DNA from: Microplitis mediator
Taxonomy: Eukaryota > Arthropoda > Insecta > Hymenoptera > Braconidae
NCBI RefSeq assembly: GCF_029852145.1
Contig: NC_079976.1
Location: 16,575,117-16,639,116, forward strand
DNA: 64,000 nt
Reading direction: 5' to 3'
The notes below the pieces were generated by a model. That model was given only the letters and a program-made list of their open reading frames with translations, did not search any database and was not told the DNA's origin. This document shows positions 21,557 through 35,712 of this stretch, piece after piece. The position numbers were made by a program, and so were the translations under genes. The number at the start of each line of letters is the position of its first letter. The stretch's first letter is position 1.

Positions 21557-22054
21557 AATAAAAATAAATTGTAATCCAATCTCGAGTCGATTCAGTTCTG
21601 CGCATAATAGCCCTCGGGCCCAACAAAGACGCATAATACGATAAAATTGTATTCCTAAAATTCGTCGGAGATGAATCTATGTAAGTATTTTTTATTTTTT
21701 AATTGAAATTGATGATTAGATTAGATTTAGATATGATTAATTTTCATTTGTACCATGTGATATAAATATTTTACTTGTTATTTCATAATATGTAATTATT
21801 ATATATATTAATTATAATTTATGTATTTTGATTTTTTTTTTTAAAGTGAGATTCGCAGATTCGTCGATTCAATCGAAGGTTTAAAACACGTGGCCACAAA
21901 AACTAATCCTCGTACGGCATTATATTAAATTACCGTCAATAATGGAAGCAAGTCACGCGTCCGTGTTCTCTTTTGGACAAACATTGCTAAAAAATTTTCC
22001 TCGTTGATTCATTATCGTTGCGTATGTATTTGTGATTTTTTAAACATTAATATA

Positions 22055-24977
22055 CACTTATCCAAAGAATTAAAGGAACAAGAAAATTTTATAAATTTTT
22101 TAGTGATTTTTGGAAGGCTGTATTTTCGTGAGAAATGATCGTATCAAAAAAATTGAAGCTTGCAATCTCTAGTTCGCAGATCTTCCAGCAAAATATTTTT
22201 TTGAGCCACGGTTTTTGCGAAATCATAAGAAAAAGGTCGAGACAAAATTTTTCTTAATTTTTTAGTTTTGTTTTTTTAGGTCTACGGGGCCGGGAAAAAT
22301 TTTTTTTCAAAAAAACGAATTCATGTCTCGTTTAGGAAATTTATTCAGCTACAATTTGCTTTTTTTTGTTTCTCTGTACGACAATTTGCTGCTGAGATAT
22401 CAGCCTTCAAATGAAAAAGGATCCTTTTGTCTTTGATTATTGATATCTCAGCAAGTAATGGTCACACAGTATTTTAAAGGGCAGTTTAATAAACTTGAAT
22501 AAATTCTCTACAAGCTCCATTTTCGATTCTTTCAAAAAAAATTTTTTTTCATCCTTGATATCCATTTGAAAAACCCACAAAAAATGGCCATTTTCTGGTT
22601 TTTTAGTCAACTCATCGCTACTCTGCAATTATTGATAAAAAAAATAATGTTGCCAGGTAATTTTACAGCTTATTGTACCCCCAAAAACCCTGGAAATTTT
22701 CAGATTGATCCATTGAACCGTTTGTCCAGACCGATTGCTCAAAGTTTTACAAAACGATTAAAGGAACAAGTTTTGTTCCTTAATTTGTGTAATCATTACC
22801 AAAATGAAAAAATTAATTTTTTTTTTTATTTTCTTTCATTTTTGCGTTAGTTATTCAGTACATTAAGGTAAAGAGGAAAAAAAAAACTTTTCCAAAAAAC
22901 GAGACCAAACAAGAATTTTTTTACATTTCTTTTTTTTTACGTTTTATTCGTGGGGTTATTTTTTTTCGTTTTTCGGAAATAAATTTCTTTTTTTTTCCTC
23001 TTTACCTTAATGTTGTTACGTTCTGGCTTTAATTAAATTTAAATAAAAATTTTTAGAAATTTTTTTTTTTGAAGTCTCGAATTATTTATTCGCTGCAGTG
23101 GGTGAATAGACGGTTCGACACTTCTTAGAATCATGATTAAATAATAAATTAATAAATCGATACTTTGTTAATGACGATGCATGAGACCCGGGCCACGACG
23201 ATTCTCTCATAGGGAACCTGAGATGCAACGTTAACAGTTTTGATAATGTATTATACCAAGGAGCGACAGAATCAAGTCAGTCGATCACAAGATCTAGTAG
23301 AGCTAAGAACTCTATACAAATCCGCTGGCTTGATCCTGTCACTCGGACTTTAAGGCAAAATACATATATCTATTCGTTTTTCTTCAAAATACATTTTCCT
23401 TTTGAACTTTGGGCGCTGCCACTGGCAGCCCAATATTAATACACACCTCATACTGGGCGCCGTCCCCGGGAGCCTAATATTCTCACCTGCTTTGGGCGCC
23501 GACACTGGCAGCCCAAGCACTTCCTTCCTGACTTCCAAAATTCAGGCCGAGAAGCCGAAGGGCAGGTAAAAAGGCCCAACTACGTCGGGTCCTTGGTACG
23601 ATCCATGAGGATCTCGGTCGTTCAGTTCACCAACGCCGCCGCCTAGAAATTGTTGCCGAGGAAGTTCTTCTCGATCCAGTGACGTTGGTTATTCCAAATT
23701 CGGGTATTGCGTTAAGTGAGGTTCGTGAGTTGTCGAGCTCTTGTGTTGTTGAGCTGTCCTCTTCCTATCCAGAGGAGGATTCACGGGCGAACCCAGTCTT
23801 CTGGACTGGTATCAGTGAGGGTTGGCAGTTGGATCCAATGGACGTTCCATCCGTCCATTCACCCAGCGGGAGCATCCCTTTCCACGACCCTCGTTACGGG
23901 TACTATTCAGAGGCCTATTTCAAGGCCACCGACCGAGACGAGTACGCACCAGCGGAGGCGAAGAAATTACGAAAAAAAGGGATTATTTGGGCCGACCTAT
24001 GGGGCCCATAATCTCCACCATGGTAAGTCATAAAACTTTTTGCATAAAATAAAAGAAGGTCAACAGCTGACGCACCTGGGGTCTATCGACACCCTAACGA
24101 CGTCAACCTGGTAAATTTAAAAATATTCTGTCTCATATGTTGAGAAGCCAGAATGTAACAATGTACTGAATAACTAACGCAAAAATGAAAGAAAATAAAA
24201 AAAAATTAATTTTTTCATTTTGGTAATGATTACACAAATTAAGGAACAAAACTTGTTCCTTTAATCGTTTTGTAAAACTCTGAGCTATCGGTCTGGACAA
24301 ACGGTTCAATGGATCAATCTGAAAATTTCCAGGGTTTTTGGGGGAACATTAAGCTGTCAAATCACCTGGCAACATTAACCTTTTCATCAATATCTGCAAA
24401 GTAGCGATGAGTTGACTAAAAAACCAGAAAATGGCCATTTTTTGCGGGTTTTTCAAATGGATATCAAGGATGAAAAAAAATTTTTTTTTGAAAAAATCGA
24501 AAATGGAGCTTGTAGAGAATTTATTCAAGTTTATTAAACTGCCCTTTAAAATACTGTGTGACCATTACTTGCTGAGATATCAATAATCAAAGACAAAAGG
24601 ATCCTTTTTCATTTGAAGGCTGATATCTCAGCAGCAAATTGTCGTACAGAGAAACAAAAACAGCAAATTGTAGCTGAATAAATTTCCTAAACGAGACATA
24701 AATTCGTTTTTTTGAAAAAATTTTTCCTCGCCCCGTAGACCTAAAAAACAAAACCAAAAAATTTAGAAAAATTTTGTCTCGACCTTTTTCTTATGATTCC
24801 GCAAAAACCGTGGCTCAAAAAAATATTTTGCTGGAAGATCTTTGAACTAGAGATTTCAAGCTTCAATTTGCTTTTCTAATTTTTTTGATACGATCATTTC
24901 TCACGAAAATACAGTCTTCCAGAAATCACTGAAAAATTTATAAAATTTTCTTGTTCCTTTAATTTTTTGGATAAGTG
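22055..24977. mobile_element. Foldback palindrome B with nested solo LTR
   Basis: The ends are CACTTATCCAAAGAATTAAAGG and its complement, with TA on both sides (22053-22054 and 24978-24979). The arms, about 22055-22900 and 24161-24977, are long inverted repeats. The right arm is split by the solo LTR at 23014-24160. The uninterrupted element would be about 1.78 kb. CAC ends and a TA duplication fit the Tc1/mariner type, but no transposase frame is present. Confidence 0.8.
23014..24160. mobile_element. Solo LTR, copy 2 (1147 bp)
   Basis: Same ends and internal blocks as copy 1 (TGTTACGTTCTGGCT...GAATGTAACA). It is flanked by ATGT on both sides (23010-23013, 24161-24164); a fifth base may be hidden by the terminal A. 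It lies inside palindrome B and is therefore younger than it. An open frame of 110 codons at 23679-24011 is not preserved in copy 1 and is probably not a gene. Confidence 0.8.
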
Positions 24978-25027
24978 TAGAAATCGTAGATTTTGTTTAA
25001 CAATCGTATTTTTTAATATTTTTATAG

Positions 25028-25786
25028 TTTATCACCATCACTGGTGCTAAAACACAACCTAACACGTATGTAAGCCCGTCCGATACCTTATCTCCGCTTC
25101 AATGAGTGATTTTATCATCAACGGATGTTGTTATCAGCTCAAATAATTCCAAATATGAGACTGATTACACGACAGGCGCTGTGCAATTAATGGCTATGAA
25201 AGATTTGGAAAATGTTAATGCTGTCGTTGGTGAATTTGTTAATTTAAAATTTATGGAATGCAGACATAATATGTTTTACATTAATATTTTTATTTTGCAG
25301 ACGTCAAGGGATACCTTAAGCAGGAATTTCGACAAACATCATCTTATGGTGGCAGTTACGCTGCAGGGGTATTGGTCAACGAAAAAGTAAGGCTACCCTT
25401 ACGTGTTATTGCATTCAACGTTTCAGACTTCGTAAAATTCCCTAAGGGATGTTGTTTAAAGTTCGTGGTAAAGCTATCACGCCTGCTGGTTAGTTTTCAT
25501 TATTTTTTTTTTCATATTGTATAGCACAAATCGTTATATTTAGAAGTGACCTTGTTATCTATGTCTACAGCGGACATCATAATTTATATCATTGATCTTT
25601 TTCTGATTTGTAGACGGGCCCACTCAAATGCGGGTCGATTCCTTTGAGGACATTACTCATGACAAGGACACCGTTCCATTAACGCCGGATGAGCTCAGAA
25701 CTTCTGGTATTCTATCTCCCAAGCAGAAATATGAAAGCAGTTCGTCGAAAAATGTAAACAAGCGACTCGCCGAGTAATTACTTGAG
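25028..25786 (+). CDS. Possible multi-exon gene, OB-fold-like pattern, unknown
   Basis: Four candidate exons, 25028-25065, 25138-25229, 25301-25488 and 25614-25786, follow AG acceptors (TTTATAG, TTATCAG, TTTTGCAG, TTTGTAG) and the first three end at GT donors. Phases agree for the first three; the last junction needs one base that the donor at 25488 does not supply. Exon 3 has an alternating pattern (EKVRLPLRVIAFNVSDFV) reminiscent of an OB-fold. Exon 4 is polar (DELRTSGILSPKQKYESSSS) and ends in TAA. No start is seen; upstream lies palindrome B. It may be a decayed gene. Confidence 0.35.
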
Positions 25787-25951
25787 GTAAGTAATACGTT
25801 TGAGTATTATCTATGGGGAAGATAGATAATACTGATCTCATTTGCAGTCTGGTTCTTAAAATAAGGTTAACACTGTGTTTCTCAAGGTTAATTTTTAATA
25901 TAACTTATTTTTTTAACTAATAATTACCTATTTTAAAAAGATTGCTTTCTA

Positions 25952-26183
25952 CACGATGAAAAATTTCTACTAAATTTTACTATGGGTGCATCGTAACGCC
26001 GGACTATAAGAAAACTGGTACAAAATTTACAAGTGTCCCATAGTAAACGTATGCGCAGACTACATGATTGTGGCCTATGCACATACGTTTACTATGGGGC
26101 GCTTGTGAATTTTGTACCAGTTTTCTTATAGTCCGGCGTTATGATGCACATATAGTAAAATTTAGCAGAAATTTTTGACCGTG
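25952..26183. mobile_element. MITE (232 bp), TA-flanked
   Basis: A long imperfect inverted repeat: GCCGGACTATAAGAAAACTG near 26018 and its complement near 26120, with a short loop at about 26060. The ends are CACGATG/GACCGTG with TA on both sides (25950-25951, 26184-26185). CAC ends and TA duplication fit a Tc1/mariner-like MITE. Confidence 0.7.
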
Positions 26184-26185
26184 TA

Positions 26186-27600
26186 ATCATCAATTAAGAT
26201 TTTCAGTCTAAATTAAAATTAGTTACTGAATTCACATGATTATTATTTATGTTTTTAATTTATCGTTTAAAGTTTACATCAAGTATGTGAATTTATTTAT
26301 TTTTTTTTATCTTAAATTTTTTATTTTCTCATTTTGTTGTCTATGAATAATTTACTATTAAAAATATCATTTATCGTATAAAGTGACTTTTAAAAAATAC
26401 TATAAATGCTAATTGATATCTTATAATAATTGTGACTGTCAAAGTTGGTAGCATGATTTGTAATTATTAACTTTTCTCGGTTGAAAATATTATTATTGAA
26501 GTCTTGGTTTTCGCATAAAGGTTTAAATATTATTCATAGACAATATGCAAGTTTATTTACATAATTTGATTATAATTATTTTATTTTGTATTTTGGTTAA
26601 AAATCGATGATGCAATTTAATCACGAACAAAAAACTTGAAAGTACGTAGTAATTGAAATCGCACTTGGTTCTTATTTCAGTGACTAAAAATTTAACTTTG
26701 TTTAAAAAAAGTGTTCTTATTGTTTTTTTTTTAATGATAAATTATTTGATTATAATATGATAATTCAACAATTTAAAAATTCATATGCATATTTTGCAAG
26801 TTATTAAGTATTATTAAGTTAACTTGTGATAATAAATGTAGAGTAACTATATACATATGAATTTAATTGGCTGATATCAATATTATCTGTTGATTTAATA
26901 ACTAATCGGTATTAATAATTATTACTCATTCAACAAATATTAATGAGACTTATAAAATGAAGATGTGTGACAATAAATGTTAGATTATACTCACTATGTT
27001 TAGAACGTAATTGGTAAATAGGTCAATAGTGATAAGAGTTATTATTAATTAACAAAAAATTATAAGCTGGTATTGTGCAACGGAAATAATTTAACGGGTT
27101 TGTTCATTATTTTACTGATTAATATCTTAGAGCTAAGTGTTTATTAATCATAAAATAAATTATAAACTGCCTTATTATGCGATACTTGATTTAACCAAAA
27201 AGTACTTAATTAAGTTAACATATAATAAGTCAAATTATTGATTGTATTTCGAATATTGTTCTTAAATAATAATAAATATGTTGACATTTTAATAAAAATA
27301 ATAAATATTGGTGCTGATATATATTATGATTCCTTCAAGCTTAAATTTTTTACTTTTATAGCTTTTATCCCAAAATCTAAGTATGTCAATTTTTTAACAG
27401 CCCGGGAAAATTAATTTGTTACTATCAGGTTAATGATAGCTACATCCATGATCATCATTACCTGTTATACCTAAAATTAGCCCCCTACGCTCTCATGCTA
27501 TCTCTCATAGAGTGCTATAACTCGAGTTTATGGCATTTCATACTAAATATTTCTGACGTCTATAAATAAGAAATAACAAATCCAAATATTAATCAGGAGA
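26186..27600. other. AT-rich interval, no gene seen
   Basis: Long AT-rich sequence without open frames or clear repeats. I see no feature to report. Confidence 0.5.
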
Positions 27601-27677
27601 CACGGTAGTGTCTCGCGCCAAGTACACGTTCAGACACATGTATATGTGTGAAGTGTCATGGCGCGAGCCTACCGTGT
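27601..27677. mobile_element. Short palindromic element (77 bp)
   Basis: CACGGTAGTGTCTCGCGCC pairs imperfectly with GGCGCGAGCCTACCGTG across a loop that contains ACACATGTATATGTGT. The piece CGCGCCAAGTACACGTT also occurs near the ends of the foldback at 37508-38022, suggesting kinship. Confidence 0.5.
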
Positions 27678-27679
27678 AT

Positions 27680-28400
27680 CTATACCGTAGACATAGTCGT
27701 TTTTGGCTCTTCTTAGCTCTCATTTTTAAAAACTTTTTTAAAATAATAAATTTTCAGAAAATTCCTTCTCTATTCGAAAGATAATTGATTGTTCGTCTTA
27801 AAATTATAAAACTTTATTCATTTTAGTTATGAGAACTAATCTAAATAATGAAATTAGGCCAGCATATATTATAGCACCCCCAATTGAGACACTTTTATAA
27901 ATTTTTTCACGCAAAAAGGGCACTGCCAGAGAATAAAAAGTTGTAAGAAATGCCATGATTTAGTAAAACATTGAAATTTTTTATAGCAATGGTTCATTTT
28001 TGCGCCATCAGCAGTGCTTCAGTCTGTATTTTTTACTAAAGTTTCATTGAGTTATATAGAAATTCTGATATAAAATTCAAACAATCCGTACTTAAATTAT
28101 CGATATCATATCAGGAGATGACGATCAATAGAATGTAAGAACGTTTTAGATTTCAATGATACAAATAAATCCTTGTTAATGTCTAAGATGAACTTTTTTT
28201 TATTCACTTCGTATTCAAAGTTTACTTGTATTTTGTAAATGTTTCCTGATTTTATATACATATATAGATATATACCTATACCACAGAAATACCTATTTGT
28301 GGGTTGCTAAAAATTTTTTTTTATTTTCTTAAGTTCTATCTAGTTATATCCGCTAGGTGGTATCAAAATCGTATAATATTTAGCGCGATGACAGATACAG
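27680..28400. other. AT-rich interval, no gene seen
   Basis: No ORF, tandem repeat or inverted repeat that I can support. A short (TATA)n-like run lies near 28255-28275. Confidence 0.4.
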
Positions 28401-28404
28401 ATGC

Positions 28405-29322
28405 TCCAATAGTTACTGTAGCTTGACATTGACGGTAATTTGATGTTGAAATCGCCTGAAATTTTCTGCCTGAATTTGCCGACAGTTTGACAACAAAAAG
28501 TGGAAAGAAAAATTTGCGGTTAATTTTTTCTCAATTTAAAGGTTAATTTTTACTACAAAAAAAAAATCTGTAATGTTCGTTCTTACCATTTCAGAAGGTA
28601 AGCATATTTATACATAAAATTATCTACAACTTGAGGATAAAAAAATACTTAACAATTTTTCAAGTCAAATTAACAATAAATTGACATAAAATTTGCCTGA
28701 AAATTGACGACAACTTTTTTCTAGTCAACTTTTGAAGTGAATTTGCATTCTAATTCGGGCAGTAAATTTACATCCAATTCAGTAGCAAGTTGCATATGAA
28801 TTATCGTCAAATATGGAAAAGTCCGAAGTTGTCGGAAATTTGACGAAAAATTCAACGAAACTTTTGTAAGTAAATTTTTGCTAAAGCAAACTGTGCTATT
28901 AGGGTGTTGTGATTGGCTGTCTTTGACCGAACCTCCCTAATAGCACAGTTTGCTTTAGCAAAAATTTCCTTGAATTTTTCTTCAAATATCCGTCAACTTC
29001 GGACTAATCTGTTTTTGACGACGATTTGCATACAACTTGCTGAACAATTAGACGTCAATTTACCACCCGAATTAAAATGCAAATACACTTCAAAGAATTG
29101 TAGACAATTTTATGTATAAATTTGCTTACCTTCTAAAATGATAGAAACAAACAGAACTGACTTTTTTTTATCGTAAAAATTTACCTTCAAATTGAGGAAA
29201 AATTAACCGCAAATTTTTCTTTCTAACTTTTGCTGTCAAATTGTTGACAAATTCAGGCATCGAATTTCAGGCAATTGTAATATCAAATTACTGGTAATTT
29301 GAAGCTAAAGTGGCTATTAGGG
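28405..29322. mobile_element. Foldback family C, copy 1
   Basis: Imperfect inverted repeat with ends related to CCCTAATAGCCACTTTAGCTT. The centre (28880-28965) holds a tighter inverted pair, TTTTTGCTAAAGCAAACTG against CAGTTTGCTTTAGCAAAAA. Each arm includes AAATTTGCGGTTAATTTTT. Two more copies, one split by the Harbinger element and one truncated, lie downstream. Confidence 0.65.
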
Positions 29323-29671
29323 TATGCACAAGGATATACATATACATATATATATTCTAATAGCCACTTTAGCTTGGGACCTTGAAGGTGTAACCTCATG
29401 CTGACGCTTGACGCTGGTTATGAGCGTCAAATTGGGTCACGTGGTTAATTTAGGCCGTGCTGCCACCTGGAAAAAATTTAGTAGCGTCAAATTGTAAAAA
29501 GCTAAACTCAAATTAGCTTTTTATTTTAAGGATTAAGCGAAATTTAGAATCTATATAATCGAACTCGAAGGTAATCGATATTGAATAAGTTAAGAATCTT
29601 GTTATTGTTTATTTTAAAAATAAATTTTGATTTAAACATTAGATTAAAGTTGTTTGCTTTCTTTTATAAAA

Positions 29672-31284
29672 ATGGCACTATTTGAAGACTACCAAGATGT
29701 AGAAGCGTTGGAAGATGTAAGGGTTATATTACATATATAAAATCGAATGGACAATAATAACAGAAATATGTTTACATTTTTCTGTGTAAGACAATAAACT
29801 CAAAATATTTATTGTTTTTATTTTTAGGAAATATCACTAGTTTATGTTTGTGGTATATGTGAGGAGATTTGCAACAGTTATTTAGATCATAATTGTTTAA
29901 AAAAATATATAAATCATCATATCGATGAGAATCATTATTGCTATCCTTTACTAGGTTAGTAACATCAATTTTTTAAATTATTAAATAAATAAATAGTATT
30001 GCAACTAACAAAATTCATCGTTTTGATGTATTTAATTTAAAGAGGATGGTGTTACAATAATTCGGCGTGCTTTATTGGAAAATGGGCGTGAGGCAATAAT
30101 TAAGGAGAAAATTTATTCAGTGAATAAAGAAAACAACAAAACCTCTGGCAATGTAAGTATTTTAAAGCTAATTTAAGTATGATGTTTTAGTATTCGACTT
30201 GCATAATAATCCCTATTAACAATGTTAATTTTAGTTTCCGATTCCTAATTCCAAAAATAAGAAGGTAAAAACAAAAGCGCAATTTTCTGTATCGCTAAAT
30301 AAACGATTAAATGACACTGAAGTCGAGTTGTTAATAAATGAGGTGCAAAAAAGAATCCCTCTGTGGAACCATCACGTTCCCCTCCAAGAAATAAACCGAG
30401 AAGTTGTTTCAAATTTATGGAAAGAGGTTTCAATGGCATTGAAAGGTTAAAAAATAATCTAATTTTTATTGCTTTCCTTTTTTTTTATCTCACATTCACT
30501 TTACGTACTGCAAACTAATTTTGACAGGTAAGCTTAATGCTGAAGAATGTAAAAAGAAGTTTAAATATATTTGGGATACTCACCGTAAAATAATTCAAAA
30601 TGAAAGCAAACCAAGTGGTTCATCAAGGGTCGATTTTACTGATGAATGGAATTATTACAGATGTTGTGAATTCCTACGAAATACTTGCTTAATTCGCCCG
30701 TATGTATGATCATAAATGTTAAATGACATGATATTATGTCGATAGAACCTTTTAATTACAAGTAAATATAAATTAAATACTAAATCGTAATTTTCAATTG
30801 CAGAACTAGAACAAACGTAGATCAACATGCTAGCGCTGGTTTTAATAACGAAGGAAGCTTTAATAATGATGATTCATCGAATGCTATGGACGACAATTTT
30901 GACGAAAGTACTGACCAGGATAATAGTAAATATGTTTTTTTCGAAATTACAAGTCACTAAGAAAATATTAAATAAAATTTCCTAAATTTTTTAGAATCTG
31001 CCAATAAAAAAGGAAAAAAACGTCAGGAAATTGCGGATTCTGTAAGTGCAATCAATCGTATCGCTGATATTATGAGTAAAGATGAAACACCAGTCACTCT
31101 ACCGGAACCGCCAAAATTGGATCAAGTTGGTGGATTTTTGATCGGTATCGGCTATCAGTTACGACAGCTACCAGATGATGTCCAAGTGCAAACCATTATT
31201 GAAATTTTACAGCTGATACAAGAAAAAATTACCTATATGTACAAAATTAGTGAAACAAATAATTTACATAAGTATAAGCGTTAA
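29672..31284 (+). CDS. MADF-BESS accessory protein of Harbinger, 7 exons
   Basis: Exons 29672-29716, 29828-29954, 30043-30152, 30235-30445, 30528-30699, 30804-30925 and 30995-31284 all have GT-AG borders, agree in phase and give 358 residues with no stop. Exon 2 holds a Cys/His cluster (CGICEEIC, H, H, C), possibly a small zinc finger. Exons 4-5 encode a MADF (Myb/SANT-like) DNA-binding domain (LNKRLNDTEVELLINEV, WDTHRKII, DEWNYYRCCEFL). The last exon ends in a BESS-like motif (PDDVQVQTIIEILQLIQ). In PIF elements such a second protein is thought to help the transposase bind DNA. The start is the first ATG in frame. Confidence 0.7.
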
Positions 31285-32232
31285 AATATTAAAAAAGTTT
31301 TTTATTAATATTAAGCATTACATTTTTATGAAAGTTTAATATAAAAAATATATTTATCGATCAGTAATTGTTTTTTTCATCTATTTTTTTACTGCATCCT
31401 CTTTCAATTTTGAAAAATAATAATTACAAATTTAACCGTTTACAATATATTTAAAATTTAAATACAAGCCGATTTTAATAAATTATTGACCGTATTAAAA
31501 AAAAATGTTTACAATTTATACTTTACGATTATATTGCCAGGGAACAGCCCCTTCGGCATTAAAGTATTCACAAAATTCATCTCGAACAGTCACTGCAGAT
31601 CTGCTACTGAAATTATTGCCATAAGCTGTTGTGTCTTCGAGAACAGAATCGTTAACTTCATGCCTCAAATCTCTAGAAATGATACCATCAGGGCGTTCTT
31701 GATCAATTACTAAGTTAGGTGGGTTGTAAACATCATCTTTGTCATGCTTGCGAAGCCAATTATGCAAACATATGATTTCTTGAATCATATCGATTGTATT
31801 CTCAACTGTAGCATCAATTGGTTTTTTTAGAATCCTCCATAAACTCACTATGATCCCGAATGAATTTTCAATAGTTCTGCGTGCTCGACTGAGACGATAA
31901 TTATATATACTTATTTCTTTATTCAAACCACTTCTACCAGGATATGGTCGAAGTAAATAGTTTGTCAATTGAAATGCCTCGTCTCCCACAAGAACATATG
32001 GTAGAGGTATTCCATCTACAGTTAGCAAGTCTGGTTTTGGTATGTTCATGTCACTATTCTCAAACTTTTGACCCATTGCTGAGCTCCAGAAAATCCCTCC
32101 ATCACTTCTTCTACCATAAGCACCAATGTCAACGAGAGTAAACAAATAATTAGCATCACAAACTGCCATCAATACAATGCTGTGACTATTTTTATAATTA
32201 TAATATGAAGAGCCTGCATTATCAGGACACTG

Positions 32233-32233
32233 C

Positions 32234-32286
<53 letters not shown>
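32233..32286. repeat. (TAA)n flank left of Dong
   Basis: About 17 TAA units lie between the transposase exon acceptor and the 5' end of the Dong-like element. They are probably the left part of the original target repeat. Confidence 0.9.
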
Positions 32287-32287
<1 letters not shown>

Positions 32288-34050
32288 CCACGTACCCGTG
32301 GATACTCAGTGGGCCCACCAACTGATCGGAAATATTCGATCACCCACTTACTCTACATGGATGATCTGAAGGTATATGCTCCTGATGAAGACCACCTTCA
32401 GACAGCCTTGAATATCGTAGGGGAGTATACACGGGATGTCGGCATGGCTTTTGGGTTGAACAAGTGCGCGGTCGTTAATCTGGTGAGGGGTAAGTGCTCT
32501 GATTTGCGCGAAGATATCGAGTTAGTAGATGGGAGCGTCATTGACCATCTTGACGCCGGAGAGTCGTACAAATATCTAGGGATTGACGGGAGTCCTATGC
32601 AGGATGTCTCGAAAATCAAAACGACTCTCTGCAGCGACTATGGACGGAGACTCCGGAAAATCTGGTCATCAGAACTTTCCGGAAAAAACAAAGTCTCTGC
32701 AACAAACATGCTTGCTGTCCCAGTACTACTCTACTCTTTCGGTGTCCTAAAAGGGACCCGAAAAGAGCTTAGAGATCTCGATATCAAGACACGCAAAGTC
32801 ATGAACATCAATCGGAGCATGCACCCTAAGTCCTCAGTCACCAGGTTATACCTTTCCCGGCACATCGGAGGGAGAGGTCTACAGAGCTTGGAGTGTCTAC
32901 ATGATCGTTTGGTTCTGGGTTTAACATACGAAGTTGTCAATTTCACAGCAGATGAGAACGACTTCCTTATGCAGATTGTTCATAGTCATGAGAATCTGCA
33001 GAAGGGAGCGTTCTTATATAAGGCAGCAAGGTACGCGGCAAAATCCCTCGGTCTCGGAAGAGTAAACCCTCTTATTGAACTCCCTAAGGAGGAATTTAAG
33101 AGTGTCGTCAGGAATGCTGAGCAGCAAAAACTGCTCAGTACACACATGGACAAGTCCATACACAGCGTGTTCTTCAAACACGTGCGTGACCATGGCTTGT
33201 CCACCCAGCTGACGTTTTCCTTCCTTAAGTCAGCTGGCCTGATGTCCGAGACCGAAGGATATATTTTTGCCTGCCAAGATGGTGTAATCAATACCCTCGA
33301 ATACCGTGCGAAAGTACTCCAGATGCAGCTACCCGACACATCGTGTAGGGTGTGTAAGCAACATCCTGAGACGCTTATGCATCTCTTGTCAGCATGTCCT
33401 GTGCTGGCAAGAAGTGCATACATCCAGCGTCATAATGCTGCTCTGCGAGTACTTTACTACCACCTTAGACATACGCACGGTATCGATAAAACACCAGTGC
33501 TGCCTTATCTGCCAGGAGATATTCCGCAAGTTGTTGAGAACGACCGTTGCCGCATTTATTGGAACGTGCCATTCGCAACAACGCGGAAAATAGATCACAA
33601 CAAACCTGATATTGTGCTCTTCGATAAAACCACTCGTGACATTTATGTCATTGAGTTCTCAGCACCTGCTGAGTATAATATAACGGTTAAAGAAGAGCAC
33701 AAACGCGAGATATATCAGGATCTCCTGTTTGAAATTGGCAAACTTTACCCCGGCTACCGTGTCAAACTTGTCGTCCTCATTGTTGGCGTCCTTGGAGGGA
33801 TGAAACAGTCTTTTGTATCTGCATTGGCTAGAATACCAACTTGTTCAGCGCAAGTTGAGCTTCTGGCATCGAGGATGCAAAAGGCTGTTATTCTCGGGTC
33901 CCTCCGTCTCCTAAGGCAACGAAACTTGGCCTGCTGCGCATGCTGATCATCTTGTTGATGAAGCATCGCAGCAGTAACGATTTGGCGCTCAGGTGAGGAC
34001 CTCGGTAGAGTCGGACTACCGGGGATAACCCCCTGAGCATTTAACTTAAA
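32287..34050 (+). mobile_element. Dong-like (R4 clade) non-LTR retrotransposon, 5' truncated
   Basis: It begins inside the RT domain directly after TAA repeats and ends with a 100-bp GC-rich 3' UTR followed by TAA repeats. TAA flanks on both sides match the known target choice of Dong. The 5' truncation is typical of target-primed reverse transcription that stopped early. Confidence 0.75.
32309..33946 (+). CDS. R4/Dong RT C-terminus and restriction-like endonuclease
   Basis: The 545-codon frame starts within RT at the catalytic YMDD (THLLYMDDLKVYAPDED) and is open to the stop with no break. A CCHC-type zinc finger (CRVCKQHPETLMHLLSACP) lies at about residues 348-366. The restriction-like endonuclease follows (KPDIVLFDKTTRDIYVIEF, with a downstream K). 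The order RT, zinc finger, endonuclease is diagnostic for the R2/R4 group. The upstream RT motifs are missing, so the frame is a truncated part; the listed start is not biological. The clean frame suggests recent insertion. Confidence 0.8.
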   Translation: MGPPTDRKYSITHLLYMDDLKVYAPDEDHLQTALNIVGEYTRDVGMAFGLNKCAVVNLVRGKCSDLREDIELVDGSVIDHLDAGESYKYLGIDGSPMQDVSKIKTTLCSDYGRRLRKIWSSELSGKNKVSATNMLAVPVLLYSFGVLKGTRKELRDLDIKTRKVMNINRSMHPKSSVTRLYLSRHIGGRGLQSLECLHDRLVLGLTYEVVNFTADENDFLMQIVHSHENLQKGAFLYKAARYAAKSLGLGRVNPLIELPKEEFKSVVRNAEQQKLLSTHMDKSIHSVFFKHVRDHGLSTQLTFSFLKSAGLMSETEGYIFACQDGVINTLEYRAKVLQMQLPDTSCRVCKQHPETLMHLLSACPVLARSAYIQRHNAALRVLYYHLRHTHGIDKTPVLPYLPGDIPQVVENDRCRIYWNVPFATTRKIDHNKPDIVLFDKTTRDIYVIEFSAPAEYNITVKEEHKREIYQDLLFEIGKLYPGYRVKLVVLIVGVLGGMKQSFVSALARIPTCSAQVELLASRMQKAVILGSLRLLRQRNLACCAC

Positions 34051-34056
34051 AAAAGA

Positions 34057-35712
<1,656 letters not shown>

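Noticed and set aside
23679..24011. 110-codon frame in solo LTR copy 2
   Set aside because: Not preserved in copy 1 and located in an LTR; likely chance.
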